64,000 bases of DNA from the NCBI GenBank assembly GCA_036824465.1, contig DAITAC010000002.1, positions 1 through 64,000 on the forward strand, given 5' to 3'. A model generated the notes under the pieces. That model did no database searches and was not told where the DNA came from. It saw nothing but the letters and a program-made list of their open reading frames with translations. The position numbers and the translations under genes are program-made. Below, piece after piece: positions 34,294-43,122 of the stretch (position 1 is its first letter; every line of letters begins with the position of its first letter). Source of the DNA: JAKOQB01 sp036824465. GTDB taxonomy: Bacteria; Pseudomonadota; Gammaproteobacteria; Burkholderiales; Burkholderiaceae_F.

Positions 34294-34986
34294 CTACGAC
34301 TTGGGCCGCTGAACCGGCTCGTATTGCCAGCGGTTCTTCCAGGCGGCAAGGACGGCATTCGGATACTCCGATCGACCGCGACTGCCGTTATAGCGGCCGA
34401 GCGCGAGAAACAGATCGCCCTTTTCGAGGTCGAGGTAGTGCCGCATGATCACGCAGCCATAACGCAGGTTGCTGCGCATGTCGAACAGCTTCTTCACATC
34501 GCCATCGCCGATCAAAGGCGCCCAAAAGGGCATCACTTGCATGTAGCCACGCGCACCCGCGGTCGAGATCACGTACTTGCGAAAATTGCTTTCGACCTGG
34601 ATCAGGCCGAGCACCATCTGACGATCGAGGCCGGCACGCGTAGCCTCATAGTCGAGCGTGCGCAGGAATTCGACGCGGGTCTGGTAGTCGGGTTTGCGAC
34701 CCTTCAACCGTTCCGACATGGCGCTGAGCCAATCGAGGAACGCGATCCGTTCCTCGATTCCAGCAAACTTTCGGGAGGGCGGCGTCCTGTCCGCGATCTG
34801 CGCGGCGAGCGCAGCGCGCACGGCATCGGCCAGCGGCTCGTATTGCTGCGCACCAGCCAGCGCACGACGCGAAAAGGCCAGTACGAAAGGTCCCGCCAGC
34901 GACGCAACGAACGAGCCGGTCAGACGCCGGCGCGTCGGATCAGGCGCGCGCGCTGGCAAGTTGGCGCTGAACGAACGCGAACGCAT
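34294..34986 (-). CDS. Lytic transglycosylase (SLT domain), second copy
   Basis: The roughly 230-residue protein has an amino-end twin-arginine-like signal (RRRLTGSFVASLAGPFVLA). An SLT domain follows, with the catalytic glutamate in GLIQVESNFRKYV (about residue 131) and GARGYMQVMPFW. It should cleave peptidoglycan glycan strands in the periplasm. The start is uncertain: the ATG at 34986 lies inside proS (47-bp overlap), and a TTG near 34959 is an alternative. No good ribosome site is seen for either. Position after proS is conserved in Burkholderiales. Confidence 0.85.
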   Translation of the reverse strand: MRSRSFSANLPARAPDPTRRRLTGSFVASLAGPFVLAFSRRALAGAQQYEPLADAVRAALAAQIADRTPPSRKFAGIEERIAFLDWLSAMSERLKGRKPDYQTRVEFLRTLDYEATRAGLDRQMVLGLIQVESNFRKYVISTAGARGYMQVMPFWAPLIGDGDVKKLFDMRSNLRYGCVIMRHYLDLEKGDLFLALGRYNGSRGRSEYPNAVLAAWKNRWQYEPVQRPKS

Positions 34987-36688
34987 CCGCCAAAGGCACG
35001 GCAACGGGCTGCAAAGCGCGCCGGTGGACATACTCCAGTTCGCCACTTTTCAAACCGCGCTCGCCGACGGTGATTCGATGCGGGACGCCAATCAGTTCCC
35101 AGTCGGCGAACATCGCGCCGGGGCGCTCGCCGCGATCATCAAGAATCACATCAACCCCGGCGCTGATGAATTCCGCGTAGAGCTTGTCCGCAACCTGTCG
35201 CACCTGCTCGGACTGTCGATAATTGACCGGGCAAACGACCACTGCGAACGGTGCGATCGCATCAGGCCAGATGATTCCCTTCGCGTCGTGATTCTGTTCG
35301 ATCGCAGCACCCAGCAGACGGGTGACGCCGATGCCATAACAGCCCATCAGCATCGGCGCCGCTGCTCCGTTCTCATCGGTGAAGAAGAGTTTCATCGATT
35401 CCGCATACGGCAAACCGGCGAACACATGACCGACCTCGATGCCGCGCTGGATTGCGAGCACGCCCTTGCCGTCCGGTGACGGGTCGCCTGCAACCACATT
35501 TCGCAGATCAGCAACGATGGGCTCCGGCAAATCACGGCCCCAGTTGACGCCCGTGAAGTGAAAATTCTCTTCATTCGCGCCGCAGACGAAATCACTCATT
35601 CTGGCAACAGTACGATCAGCGACCAAGATAACCGGCTTACGCGTGTTAATCGGTCCAAGATAACCGGGGCGGCAGCCGAAAGCGCCGCGGATTTCGGCTT
35701 CGGTTGCGAAACGAAAGCCATCCTTCAGTCCCGGCACTTTCCCGGCCTTGATTTCATTCAACTCGTGATCGCCGCGGATCAACAGGAGCCAAATCCGTAC
35801 GTCAGTCGTTTCGCCCTTGCTGTCCTTCCGCTCGACCGCGAGCACGATGGACTTGACGGTGCGCGCCAGCGGCATGCCGAGCAGGTCAGCCACGTCTTCG
35901 CACTTTTCCTTGCCCGGCGTGGGCGCCTTCTTCATCTCGTCAGCCGGCGGTAAACGATGCTCGAGCAACGGCAACGCCTCGGCCATCTCGATATTGGCCG
36001 CATAATCGGAAGTCGGGCAATAGGCGATCGCGTCTTCGCCCGTGTCGGCGATAACCTGGAATTCGTGGCTGGCCTTTCCGCCGATATTGCCGGTATCGGC
36101 CGCGACGGCGCGAAAGCGAAGGCCCATGCGCGTGAAGATTCGTGCGTAGGCATCGTACATCGCCTGATAGCTCTTCATTGCGCCGGCTTCGTCGCGGTCG
36201 AACGAATAAGCGTCCTTCATCGTGAACTCGCGCCCGCGCATCACGCCGAAGCGCGGACGGCGTTCGTCGCGAAACTTGGTCTGGATGTGGTAGAAGTTGA
36301 TCGGCAGCTGCTTGTAGCTGCGAATCGACTCGCGCACGATATCGGAGATGACCTCTTCCGACGTCGGCTGAATGACGAAATCGCGTTCGTGCCGGTCTTT
36401 TACGCGCAGCAGTTCAGGCCCCATCTTGAACCAGCGGCCGGACTCCATCCATAGCTCGGCCGGCTGCACCACCGGCATCAGCAGTTCTATTGCGCCAGCG
36501 CGATTCATCTCCTCGCGAATGATCGACTCGATCCGGCGGATCGATCGCAACCCAAGCGGCAAGTAGTTGTAGATACCGGCCGCCAACTTCCTGATCATTC
36601 CGGCACGAACCATCAGTCGGTGGCTGACCACCTCGGCGTCGGTCGGCGCTTCCTTGAGCGTGGAAATGAAATAGGCGGTGGCGCGCAT
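34940..36688 (-). CDS. proS: Prolyl-tRNA synthetase (bacterial type)
   Basis: The 582-residue protein is a class II synthetase of the bacterial type with an editing INS domain. Motif 1 region (GMIRKLAAGIYNYLPLG), motif 2 (FRDERRPRFGVMRGREFTMKD, about 140-160), the INS domain between about 225 and 385, motif 3 (GCYGIGVTRLLGAAIEQ, about 445-461) and a carboxyl anticodon-binding domain are visible. It is divergent from rppH. Confidence 0.97.
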   Translation of the reverse strand: MRATAYFISTLKEAPTDAEVVSHRLMVRAGMIRKLAAGIYNYLPLGLRSIRRIESIIREEMNRAGAIELLMPVVQPAELWMESGRWFKMGPELLRVKDRHERDFVIQPTSEEVISDIVRESIRSYKQLPINFYHIQTKFRDERRPRFGVMRGREFTMKDAYSFDRDEAGAMKSYQAMYDAYARIFTRMGLRFRAVAADTGNIGGKASHEFQVIADTGEDAIAYCPTSDYAANIEMAEALPLLEHRLPPADEMKKAPTPGKEKCEDVADLLGMPLARTVKSIVLAVERKDSKGETTDVRIWLLLIRGDHELNEIKAGKVPGLKDGFRFATEAEIRGAFGCRPGYLGPINTRKPVILVADRTVARMSDFVCGANEENFHFTGVNWGRDLPEPIVADLRNVVAGDPSPDGKGVLAIQRGIEVGHVFAGLPYAESMKLFFTDENGAAAPMLMGCYGIGVTRLLGAAIEQNHDAKGIIWPDAIAPFAVVVCPVNYRQSEQVRQVADKLYAEFISAGVDVILDDRGERPGAMFADWELIGVPHRITVGERGLKSGELEYVHRRALQPVAVPLADAFAFVQRQLASARA

Positions 36689-36749
36689 AGCGTCGAATTT
36701 GCGTCGGAAGCCGACAGAATCTTTATGACCGCGGAATGAAACCCGGTCC

Positions 36750-36755
36750 TATAAT
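36750..36755 (+). promoter_or_regulatory. -10 element (TATAAT) of the rppH promoter
   Basis: A perfect TATAAT lies 33 bases before the rppH start codon in the divergent proS/rppH gap. No strong -35 is seen at the usual spacing. Confidence 0.45.
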
Positions 36756-36787
36756 CGGCCGCAGATGATATAGCTTCAGGTGTAGGC

Positions 36788-37375
36788 ATGCTGGACAAAG
36801 ACGGCTACCGCCCGAATGTCGGCATCATCCTGCTCAATCAACGTAACGAGGTTTTTTGGGGCAAGCGCGTTAGGCAACATTCTTGGCAGTTCCCGCAGGG
36901 CGGGATCAAGCACGGCGAATCTCCCGAGCAAGCGATGTTCCGCGAGCTGTACGAGGAGGTCGGGCTGAAGCCCGAGCACGTGAAGATCGTCGCCCGCACG
37001 CGCGAGTGGCTTCGTTACGACGTTCCTGAGCAGTGGGTGCGGCGAGAGCTCCGCGGCAACTACCGTGGACAGAAACAGATCTGGTTCCTGCTGCGCATGG
37101 TCGCGCGCGATTGCGACGTATCGCTGCGTCGCTCAGAAAGACCGGAATTCGACGCCTGGCGCTGGCAGGACTACTGGATACCGCTTGATGCGGTCATCGA
37201 GTTCAAGCGCGACGTCTATCAGCAGGCCTTGGCGGAGCTTTCACGCTTTGTCTTCCGACCCGGTCGGCGCGGATATCAGGGAATTCGCAGACGCGACGAC
37301 CGCGCGGCTGCCGAATTGACGGACCCGAGCAGCACCGCTTCCTCGGCGGGATCCATCCAGCAGGACCGGGACTGA
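36788..37375 (+). CDS. rppH: RNA pyrophosphohydrolase
   Basis: The 195-residue Nudix protein removes pyrophosphate from the 5' end of mRNA, starting RNase E-dependent decay. The Nudix box runs from GGIKHGESPEQA through RELYEEVGL (about residues 38-60). The family start MLDKDGYRPNVGIIL is intact. The carboxyl end beyond residue 165 is basic and low in complexity. Confidence 0.95.
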   Translation: MLDKDGYRPNVGIILLNQRNEVFWGKRVRQHSWQFPQGGIKHGESPEQAMFRELYEEVGLKPEHVKIVARTREWLRYDVPEQWVRRELRGNYRGQKQIWFLLRMVARDCDVSLRRSERPEFDAWRWQDYWIPLDAVIEFKRDVYQQALAELSRFVFRPGRRGYQGIRRRDDRAAAELTDPSSTASSAGSIQQDRD

Positions 37376-37428
37376 TCTGGGCGCTAAGGGCGCATCCGAG
37401 ATTCTCGGGGCAGTGCCGCACCGATGAG

Positions 37429-38553
37429 TCAGCCCACGACAAGGTTGTCGCGATGAATCAGCTCAGGCTCGTCGAAGTAGCCGAGCACTGACTCAATCTC
37501 GCTGCTCGGTTTGCGCGCAATTTGGCGTGCCTCGGCACTGCCGTAGTTGACCAATCCACGGGCGATTTCGCGGCCATCCGGACCGATACAAGCGATCACG
37601 TCGCCCCGCGCAAACTCGCCGATGACCTCGACCACACCAATCGGCAGCAGACTCTTGCCTTCGTCTCGAAGCGCGCGTGCCGCGCCTTGGTCGACGACAA
37701 CTCGACCCTTCAGCTGAAGGTGGTCGGCAAGCCACTGCTTGCGTGCGGTGAGGACCGGAGTGGCAGCGGTAAGCTGCGTCCCGATCCTTTCGCCATTTGC
37801 AAGCCGCACCAGTACGTTGGACTCGCGACCGCTTGCGATCACCGTGTGCGCGCCGCTGCGTGCCGCGCGCTTGGCGGCCAGCACCTTGGTGATCATGCCG
37901 CCGCGCGCGATCGTGCTGCCACTGCCGCCCGCAATCGCCTCCAACGCTGGATCGCCAGAGCGAGCGGTGGCGATTAGTGCGGCAGAGGGATCAATGCGCG
38001 GATCGCTGCCGAACAAGCCGCGCTGATCCGTCAGGATGATCAACGCGTCAGCTTCCACCAGATTCGCAACCAATGCGCCGAGCGTGTCGTTGTCGCCAAA
38101 CTTGATTTCGTCGGTGACGACCGTGTCATTCTCATTGATGACCGGCAGGACACCGAGGTCCAGCAACGTCAGCAGAGTTGACCTCGCATTCAGGTAACGC
38201 GCACGGTCGGCCAGATCGGCGTGGGTCAGCAGGACCTGGGCGGTTTGCTTGCCGAGCGCGCGAAAGCCTGTCTCGTACGCTTGCGCAAGCCCCATTTGAC
38301 CGACGGCAGCTGCCGCCTGCAGTTCATGCATCTGCTGCGGGCGTCGCAGCCAGCCGAGTCGTTTCATTCCCTCTGCAATGGCACCACTGGATACGAGCAG
38401 AACCTGTTTGCCGTCCTGATTGAGTTGGGCGATCTGGCGCGCCCAGTTCGATATGGCGTCAAGATCAAGCCCGCGACCCTCATTGGTCACCAGACTGCTT
38501 CCGACCTTTACCACAATGCGGCGTGCGGCCGCGATAACGGATGCGTCGGTCAT
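37429..38553 (-). CDS. proB: Glutamate 5-kinase
   Basis: The 374-residue protein phosphorylates L-glutamate, the first step of proline synthesis. The amino-acid kinase domain (RRIVVKVGSSLVTNEG; NENDTVVTDEIKFGDND near residue 140; GGMITKVLAAKRAA) is followed by a PUA domain (VVDQGAARALRDEGKSLLP, about 270-350). The ATG at 38553 overlaps the obgE stop (ATGA); an extension to 38661 is rejected. Confidence 0.96.
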   Translation of the reverse strand: MTDASVIAAARRIVVKVGSSLVTNEGRGLDLDAISNWARQIAQLNQDGKQVLLVSSGAIAEGMKRLGWLRRPQQMHELQAAAAVGQMGLAQAYETGFRALGKQTAQVLLTHADLADRARYLNARSTLLTLLDLGVLPVINENDTVVTDEIKFGDNDTLGALVANLVEADALIILTDQRGLFGSDPRIDPSAALIATARSGDPALEAIAGGSGSTIARGGMITKVLAAKRAARSGAHTVIASGRESNVLVRLANGERIGTQLTAATPVLTARKQWLADHLQLKGRVVVDQGAARALRDEGKSLLPIGVVEVIGEFARGDVIACIGPDGREIARGLVNYGSAEARQIARKPSSEIESVLGYFDEPELIHRDNLVVG

Positions 38554-39623
38554 GCATGCCCCGCACGCGAATCGTTCAGCAGGTCTGCCTGCCCTGACCG
38601 CGAACCTTGCTTGTCCGAACCGAGAAGAAATCGATGCACGGCCCACATCAAGTCCCGACACCCTTCTCCCGTCACGGCCGACACACAGAAGATCGGCGCC
38701 CGAGTCCGCAATCGGCGGCGAAACTCCGCGACCCGCGCGGCGCGCTCTTCCACCGGAATGAGGTCGATCTTGTTGACCACCAGCCAGCGTGGCTTGCGCG
38801 CGAGTGCAGGGTCATACTTCTTCAGCTCCGCCGCGAGCGCGCGCACGTCCCTGACCGGATCGCTTGTCGAGTCGAGCGGCGCGCCATCAACGATGTGCAA
38901 CAGGACTCTCGTACGGCTAAGGTGGCGCAGGAATTGATGACCGAGGCCGGCGCCTTCCGCGGCACCTTCGATCAGACCGGGTATGTCCGCTACGACAAAG
39001 CCAGCCTCCGGCGCCAGGCGGACCATACCCAAATGCGGATGCAGGGTCGTGAATGGATAGCCGGCGATCTTGGGGCGCGCGTTCGAGACGGCGGCTATCA
39101 GGGTTGATTTGCCGGCGTTCGGCATGCCAAGCAGCCCGACGTCTGCCAGGACCTTGAGCTCCAGTCGGAGTCGTAGATGTTCGCCCGGTTCACCCATTGT
39201 GTGCTGGCGCGGCGCACGATTGGTGCTCGATTTGAAGTGGAGATTGCCAAGTCCACCGCGGCCGCCCTTTGCGAGCAAGGTGCGTTGGCCGTGCTTGGCC
39301 AGATCGGCTAACTGCGTGCCAGTTGTGTCATCGGTGATTACCGTTCCGACGGGCATTCGCAGTTCGATGTCGCCGCCGCCTGCGCCAAAGCAATCGGCGC
39401 CACGACCATGTTCACCGTTGCCAGCGGCGTGTTTGCGAGCGTAGCGGTAATCGATAAGAGTATTGATATTCCTGTCAGCTGTCGCCCAGACACTGCCGCC
39501 GCGGCCGCCATCGCCCCCGTCGGGTCCACCCTTGGGAATGAACTTCTCTCGCCGAAACGAAGCGCAGCCATTGCCACCACGGCCTCCAATTACTTCGATC
39601 TTTGCTTCGTCGATGAATTTCAC
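38550..39623 (-). CDS. obgE: GTPase ObgE/CgtA
   Basis: The 357-residue protein has the glycine-rich Obg fold (MKFIDEAKIEVIGGRGGNG, to about residue 158). The GTPase domain follows, with GMPNAGKSTLIAAV (about 166-179), DIPGLIEGA and NKID. It associates with the 50S ribosomal subunit and affects stringent response and replication control. It lies after rpmA, as usual, but a strong terminator separates them. Confidence 0.97.
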   Translation of the reverse strand: MKFIDEAKIEVIGGRGGNGCASFRREKFIPKGGPDGGDGGRGGSVWATADRNINTLIDYRYARKHAAGNGEHGRGADCFGAGGGDIELRMPVGTVITDDTTGTQLADLAKHGQRTLLAKGGRGGLGNLHFKSSTNRAPRQHTMGEPGEHLRLRLELKVLADVGLLGMPNAGKSTLIAAVSNARPKIAGYPFTTLHPHLGMVRLAPEAGFVVADIPGLIEGAAEGAGLGHQFLRHLSRTRVLLHIVDGAPLDSTSDPVRDVRALAAELKKYDPALARKPRWLVVNKIDLIPVEERAARVAEFRRRLRTRAPIFCVSAVTGEGCRDLMWAVHRFLLGSDKQGSRSGQADLLNDSRAGHA

Positions 39624-39637
39624 AATCTAGCGCCGGG

Positions 39638-39670
39638 AAAAAAAAGCCCTGCCAGGAACGGCAGGGCTTT
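39638..39670 (-). terminator. Rho-independent terminator after rpmA
   Basis: An 11-bp perfect stem (39643-39653 with 39660-39670) around a 6-base loop is followed on the minus strand by eight T residues. It stands between rpmA and obgE and should uncouple ribosomal protein expression from obgE-proB. Confidence 0.92.
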
Positions 39671-39700
39671 CGCATGAAAGAGATTGCTGCCGGGGGCTCG

Positions 39701-39961
39701 TCAGCTGCGCGGAAGGACGTTCACAGTTTGACGATTCTGGGCCCCGCTCACGGTGAACTTGACCGTCCCATCGATCGTGGAGAACAGCGTGTGATCGCGC
39801 CCAATCCCCACATTGTCCCCGGGGTGAAACTTGGTACCCCGCTGACGGACGATGATGCCGCCGGCGTTGATCGTTTCGCCACCAAATACCTTGACGCCTA
39901 GTCGCTTGGCCTGGGAATCGCGACCGTTGCGGGACGACCCGCCCGCCTTCTTATGTGCCAT
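39701..39961 (-). CDS. rpmA: Ribosomal protein bL27
   Basis: The 86-residue protein starts MAHKKAGGSSRNGRDS, the conserved flexible amino end that reaches the peptidyl transferase centre, and carries the GVKVFGGETINAGGIIVRQRG segment. AGGTAG precedes the ATG. Confidence 0.98.
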   Translation of the reverse strand: MAHKKAGGSSRNGRDSQAKRLGVKVFGGETINAGGIIVRQRGTKFHPGDNVGIGRDHTLFSTIDGTVKFTVSGAQNRQTVNVLPRS

Positions 39962-40008
39962 TTTCTACCTCGTTGCCGGATCTGGATGGACTGATTTATT
40001 GAACCAAT

Positions 40009-40317
40009 TCAACCGATCGAGTCGATCCGTAGTTCCGTGAAATTCTGCCGATGACCTGCGCGCTTCTGGAAGTGTTTCCGGCGCCGCATCTTGAAGATTT
40101 TCACCTTTGGATGACGGCCCTGAGACAAAACAGTCGCCTTGACCGTCGCACCTGCGACCAATGGAGCGCCGACCGTAACGTTTCCGCCATCACCAACGGC
40201 GAGAACCTGATCGATTGTTACTTGTGCACCGATCTCGCCAACCAATGATTCGACCTTGACGGTCTGCCCGTTAGAAACGCGGTATTGCTTGCCGCCCGTC
40301 TTGATCACAGCGTACAT
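40009..40317 (-). CDS. rplU: Ribosomal protein bL21
   Basis: The 102-residue protein starts MYAVIKTGGKQYRVSNGQ and ends with the basic KIFKMRRRKHFQKRAGHRQ segment. It is a 50S subunit protein encoded 47 bases before rpmA. Confidence 0.98.
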   Translation of the reverse strand: MYAVIKTGGKQYRVSNGQTVKVESLVGEIGAQVTIDQVLAVGDGGNVTVGAPLVAGATVKATVLSQGRHPKVKIFKMRRRKHFQKRAGHRQNFTELRIDSIG

Positions 40318-40385
40318 GGTCCTTACTCCCTACGCGCGTTACGCCGCCGAGGCCCGCGCGCATTCTGAATTCTGGAAAGCTTTGG

Positions 40386-40415
40386 ATTTTCTCACGTCTA
40401 TTGGCGTACGGTCAA
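40386..40415 (-). promoter_or_regulatory. Predicted rplU promoter
   Basis: On the minus strand TTGACC (40415-40410) and GAAAAT (40391-40386) are 18 bases apart in the divergent rplU/ispB gap. The -35 is strong and the -10 moderate. Confidence 0.4.
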
Positions 40416-40475
40416 ACGCAACCTTGCCACGCAACCGAGGCCGCCGTCGCCGGTCGCCCACTTTGATCGGCCTCC

Positions 40476-40481
40476 TATAAT
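40476..40481 (+). promoter_or_regulatory. -10 element (TATAAT) of the ispB promoter
   Basis: A perfect TATAAT lies 27 bases before the TTG start of ispB, giving a very short leader. The -35 region is weak. Confidence 0.45.
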
Positions 40482-40508
40482 TGCCGGGATTCGTCCGGGG
40501 CAATCCAC

Positions 40509-41516
40509 TTGGCAGAACCACAGACACTATCCGAAGCGCCACCGTCCACAGATGAACTGGCTCGTATTCTGGCGCCGGTCGTCGACGACATGCGCTCGGT
40601 CGACAGCCAGATTCGGGAGCGCCTGGGCTCGGATGTCGCTCTGATCGGCACGATTGCCGATTACATCATCGGGGCAGGTGGCAAGCGCCTGCGACCGGCC
40701 GTTCATCTCCTGGTTGCGCGTGCATTGGGATATCGCGGAACGGCTCATATCGTGCTCGCCGCGGTGATCGAGTTCATTCACACGGCGACCCTGCTGCACG
40801 ACGACGTTGTCGATGAGTCCGACTTGCGGCGCGGACGTCAGACGTCAAACGCGATGTTCGGCAACGCGGCCAGCGTTCTGGTCGGCGACTTCCTGTATTC
40901 GCGTTCGTTCCAGATGATGGTCGACGTCGGCAGCATGCGCGTGATGCGAATACTGGCCGATGCGACAAACCGCATCGCCGAAGGCGAAGTCCTGCAACTG
41001 ATGAACATCCACGACCCGTCGGTCGACGAGGCGCGCTACTTGGGCGTCGTTGAGCGGAAGACCGCCACGCTGTTTGAGGCGGCAGCACGCATCGGCGCGG
41101 TGCTGGCGAGCGCGGATGAGCAAATGGAAGTGCGCGCCGCGGAATATGGCGCAAGCCTCGGCACCGCCTTCCAGATGATCGATGATTTGCTTGATTATTC
41201 CGGGGATATCGCGGAGATCGGCAAACGCCTCGGGGATGACCTGCGCGAAGGCAAGGTCACACTTCCACTGATTCACGCACTACGGCTGGCTTCTCCGCGC
41301 GATCGTGCGAAGATCGAGCACGCAATCCGCGACGGCGGCGGCGACTTCGATCAGATCGCCACGATTGTCCGGGGCAACGGTTCGCTGAGCTACGTTCGCG
41401 AAAGAGCCTCCGCAGAATCGGCCGCCGCCGCCGCCGCGCTGGCCGCCTTTCCCGTCTCGGCGTATCAAAAGTCTTTGTTAGACTTGAACACTTTCGCGAT
41501 GCGGCGGAATCGTTAG
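40509..41516 (+). CDS. ispB: Polyprenyl (octaprenyl) diphosphate synthase
   Basis: The 335-residue protein makes the side chain of ubiquinone. The two aspartate-rich motifs are LLHDDVVDESD (about residues 97-107) and MIDDLLDYSGD (about 223-233), with GAGGKRLRPAVH before the first. The TTG start at 40509 has GGGG upstream, and no earlier in-frame ATG exists; the true start could be slightly further on. It diverges from rplU, the standard bacterial arrangement. Confidence 0.94.
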   Translation: MAEPQTLSEAPPSTDELARILAPVVDDMRSVDSQIRERLGSDVALIGTIADYIIGAGGKRLRPAVHLLVARALGYRGTAHIVLAAVIEFIHTATLLHDDVVDESDLRRGRQTSNAMFGNAASVLVGDFLYSRSFQMMVDVGSMRVMRILADATNRIAEGEVLQLMNIHDPSVDEARYLGVVERKTATLFEAAARIGAVLASADEQMEVRAAEYGASLGTAFQMIDDLLDYSGDIAEIGKRLGDDLREGKVTLPLIHALRLASPRDRAKIEHAIRDGGGDFDQIATIVRGNGSLSYVRERASAESAAAAAALAAFPVSAYQKSLLDLNTFAMRRNR

Positions 41517-41571
41517 GGTTTCCGCGCTCGAAGGAAGTTCGGTGGCCGTTTCCGGGCAACCGAGCTCGCGT

Positions 41572-41648
41572 CGGGGTGTAGCTCAGCCTGGTAGAGTACT
41601 GCGTTCGGGACGCAGGAGTCGGAGGTTCAAATCCTCTCACCCCGACCA
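41572..41648 (+). tRNA. tRNA-Pro (anticodon CGG)
   Basis: The 77-base gene folds as a complete cloverleaf. The acceptor stem is CGGGGTG (41572-41578) with CACCCCG (41638-41644), discriminator A, encoded CCA. The anticodon arm is CTGCG-TTCGGGA-CGCAG, giving CGG, and the T arm contains GGTTCAAATC. It reads CCG codons. It lies 55 bases after ispB, as in many betaproteobacteria. Confidence 0.97.
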
Positions 41649-41695
41649 TCATATCGACTGCAAATAGCACGGTTCATTCCGGCTGGAATTGACGA

Positions 41696-42964
41696 TTGGA
41701 TGGCATCCCGCTTTGGGCGCAGATCACCGCGCTCGTCGTACTGCTGATCCTCGCCGCATTCTTCTCGCTGGCCGAGACCGCGATGATGGCGACCAGCCGG
41801 CTGCGCTTGCGGCATCTGGCGCGGCAGGGCAGCCGCGCCGCGCGATTGATGCAGTCCCTGCTCGATCGCACCGACCGGCTTCTGGGCTTCATTCTTCTCG
41901 GCAACACATTGCTGAATGCAGCGGCGACCGCTCTGGTTACAGCGCTCGCGATCTACTACTTCGGCGATAGCGAATGGTCGCTCCTGCTCGCCACAGGTCT
42001 CATCGCCTTCCTGATTCTGGTGTTTGCCGAGATAACACCCAAAGTGATCGGCGCCACCTATCCGGAACGCATTGCGTTGCTGTCCAGTTATGTGGTCGCG
42101 CCACTGCTACGACTCCTTTCGCCGGCGGTTTGGTTTGTCAATCTGTTTGTCCGTGGATTGCTCTGGCTACTGAGAGTGCCGCATAACGCCGCCTCGGAGT
42201 CACAAAGACTCACACCGGAAGAGTTGCGAACAATCGTCCTTGAGGGCGCGAGTTTCGTCCCCGGGAAACACCGTACGATTCTGCTCAACTTGTTCGATCT
42301 CGAGCAGGTCACGGTCGACGACCTCATGACGCCGCGCTCGCGTGTCGAGGTACTCGACATTTCGCATCCGGTCGCTGCTATCCGGCAGCAGCTGGCGACC
42401 TGCTACCACAACAAAATTCCGGTCGTCGATGGCGACATCACGCGCGTCATAGGCGTTCTGCACGTCCGAAAGCTGGTACCGCTGCTCGATGCGGATGCCC
42501 TGTCGCACGAAAGCCTTCGAGAAATACTGGTCACGCCTTATTTCGTTCCCAGCGGCACGCCGATTCTCCAGCAGTTGCAGATGTTCCAGGACAATCAACG
42601 GCGACTCGGCCTCGTGGTGGATGAATACGGCGAGGTCCAAGGCCTGGTGACGCTGGAGGATATCGTCGAGGAGATCGTGGGGGAGTTCACAACCCAGGCA
42701 CCTGGCCTCGGGACTCGCGGGCTGCGTTGGGATGCCAAGGGTCACGCGATCGTCGACGGCAGCACGCCGCTGCGCGAACTCAATCGTCGTCTATCGCTCC
42801 GTTTCCCGCTCGAAGGTCCTCGAACGGTCAATGGACTGATTCTCGAGGCGCTTGAGGAGATCCCGAGCGGACCTTGCTGCATTCGATATCCGGGCTGCAT
42901 CGTCGAGATCATCCAGATTCATGATCAGTTGGTGAGAAGCGTGCGGCTAATCCGCGTCGGGTAG
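41696..42964 (+). CDS. CNNM/CorC-type membrane protein with CBS domains (CorB-like)
   Basis: The 422-residue protein has a DUF21/CNNM membrane domain (residues about 5-185; AFFSLAETAMMA, GFILLGNTLLNAAAT), a CBS pair (about 205-325; VDDLMTPRSRVEVLD) and a CorC_HlyC domain (about 340-420). This order matches CorB/YfjD-like proteins associated with Mg2+ or Co2+ efflux. The TTG at 41696 is the best start in frame and has GGAA upstream. It precedes the pil genes but is probably independent of them. Confidence 0.88.
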   Translation: MDGIPLWAQITALVVLLILAAFFSLAETAMMATSRLRLRHLARQGSRAARLMQSLLDRTDRLLGFILLGNTLLNAAATALVTALAIYYFGDSEWSLLLATGLIAFLILVFAEITPKVIGATYPERIALLSSYVVAPLLRLLSPAVWFVNLFVRGLLWLLRVPHNAASESQRLTPEELRTIVLEGASFVPGKHRTILLNLFDLEQVTVDDLMTPRSRVEVLDISHPVAAIRQQLATCYHNKIPVVDGDITRVIGVLHVRKLVPLLDADALSHESLREILVTPYFVPSGTPILQQLQMFQDNQRRLGLVVDEYGEVQGLVTLEDIVEEIVGEFTTQAPGLGTRGLRWDAKGHAIVDGSTPLRELNRRLSLRFPLEGPRTVNGLILEALEEIPSGPCCIRYPGCIVEIIQIHDQLVRSVRLIRVG

Positions 42965-43122
42965 CAGTGCGCGTCATCCAACCGTCGAGGAGGAAAAGCC
43001 GTTGCAGCTAATACTTCGGTTTGCTTTACAAATCGAGGGCTTGTCGGCAGTATCTTGAGCCTCAACTCGAAGTTTCGCTCCTGGCGACTCGAATCAACTC
43101 GGAAAGTTCGTAAGCGACCTAG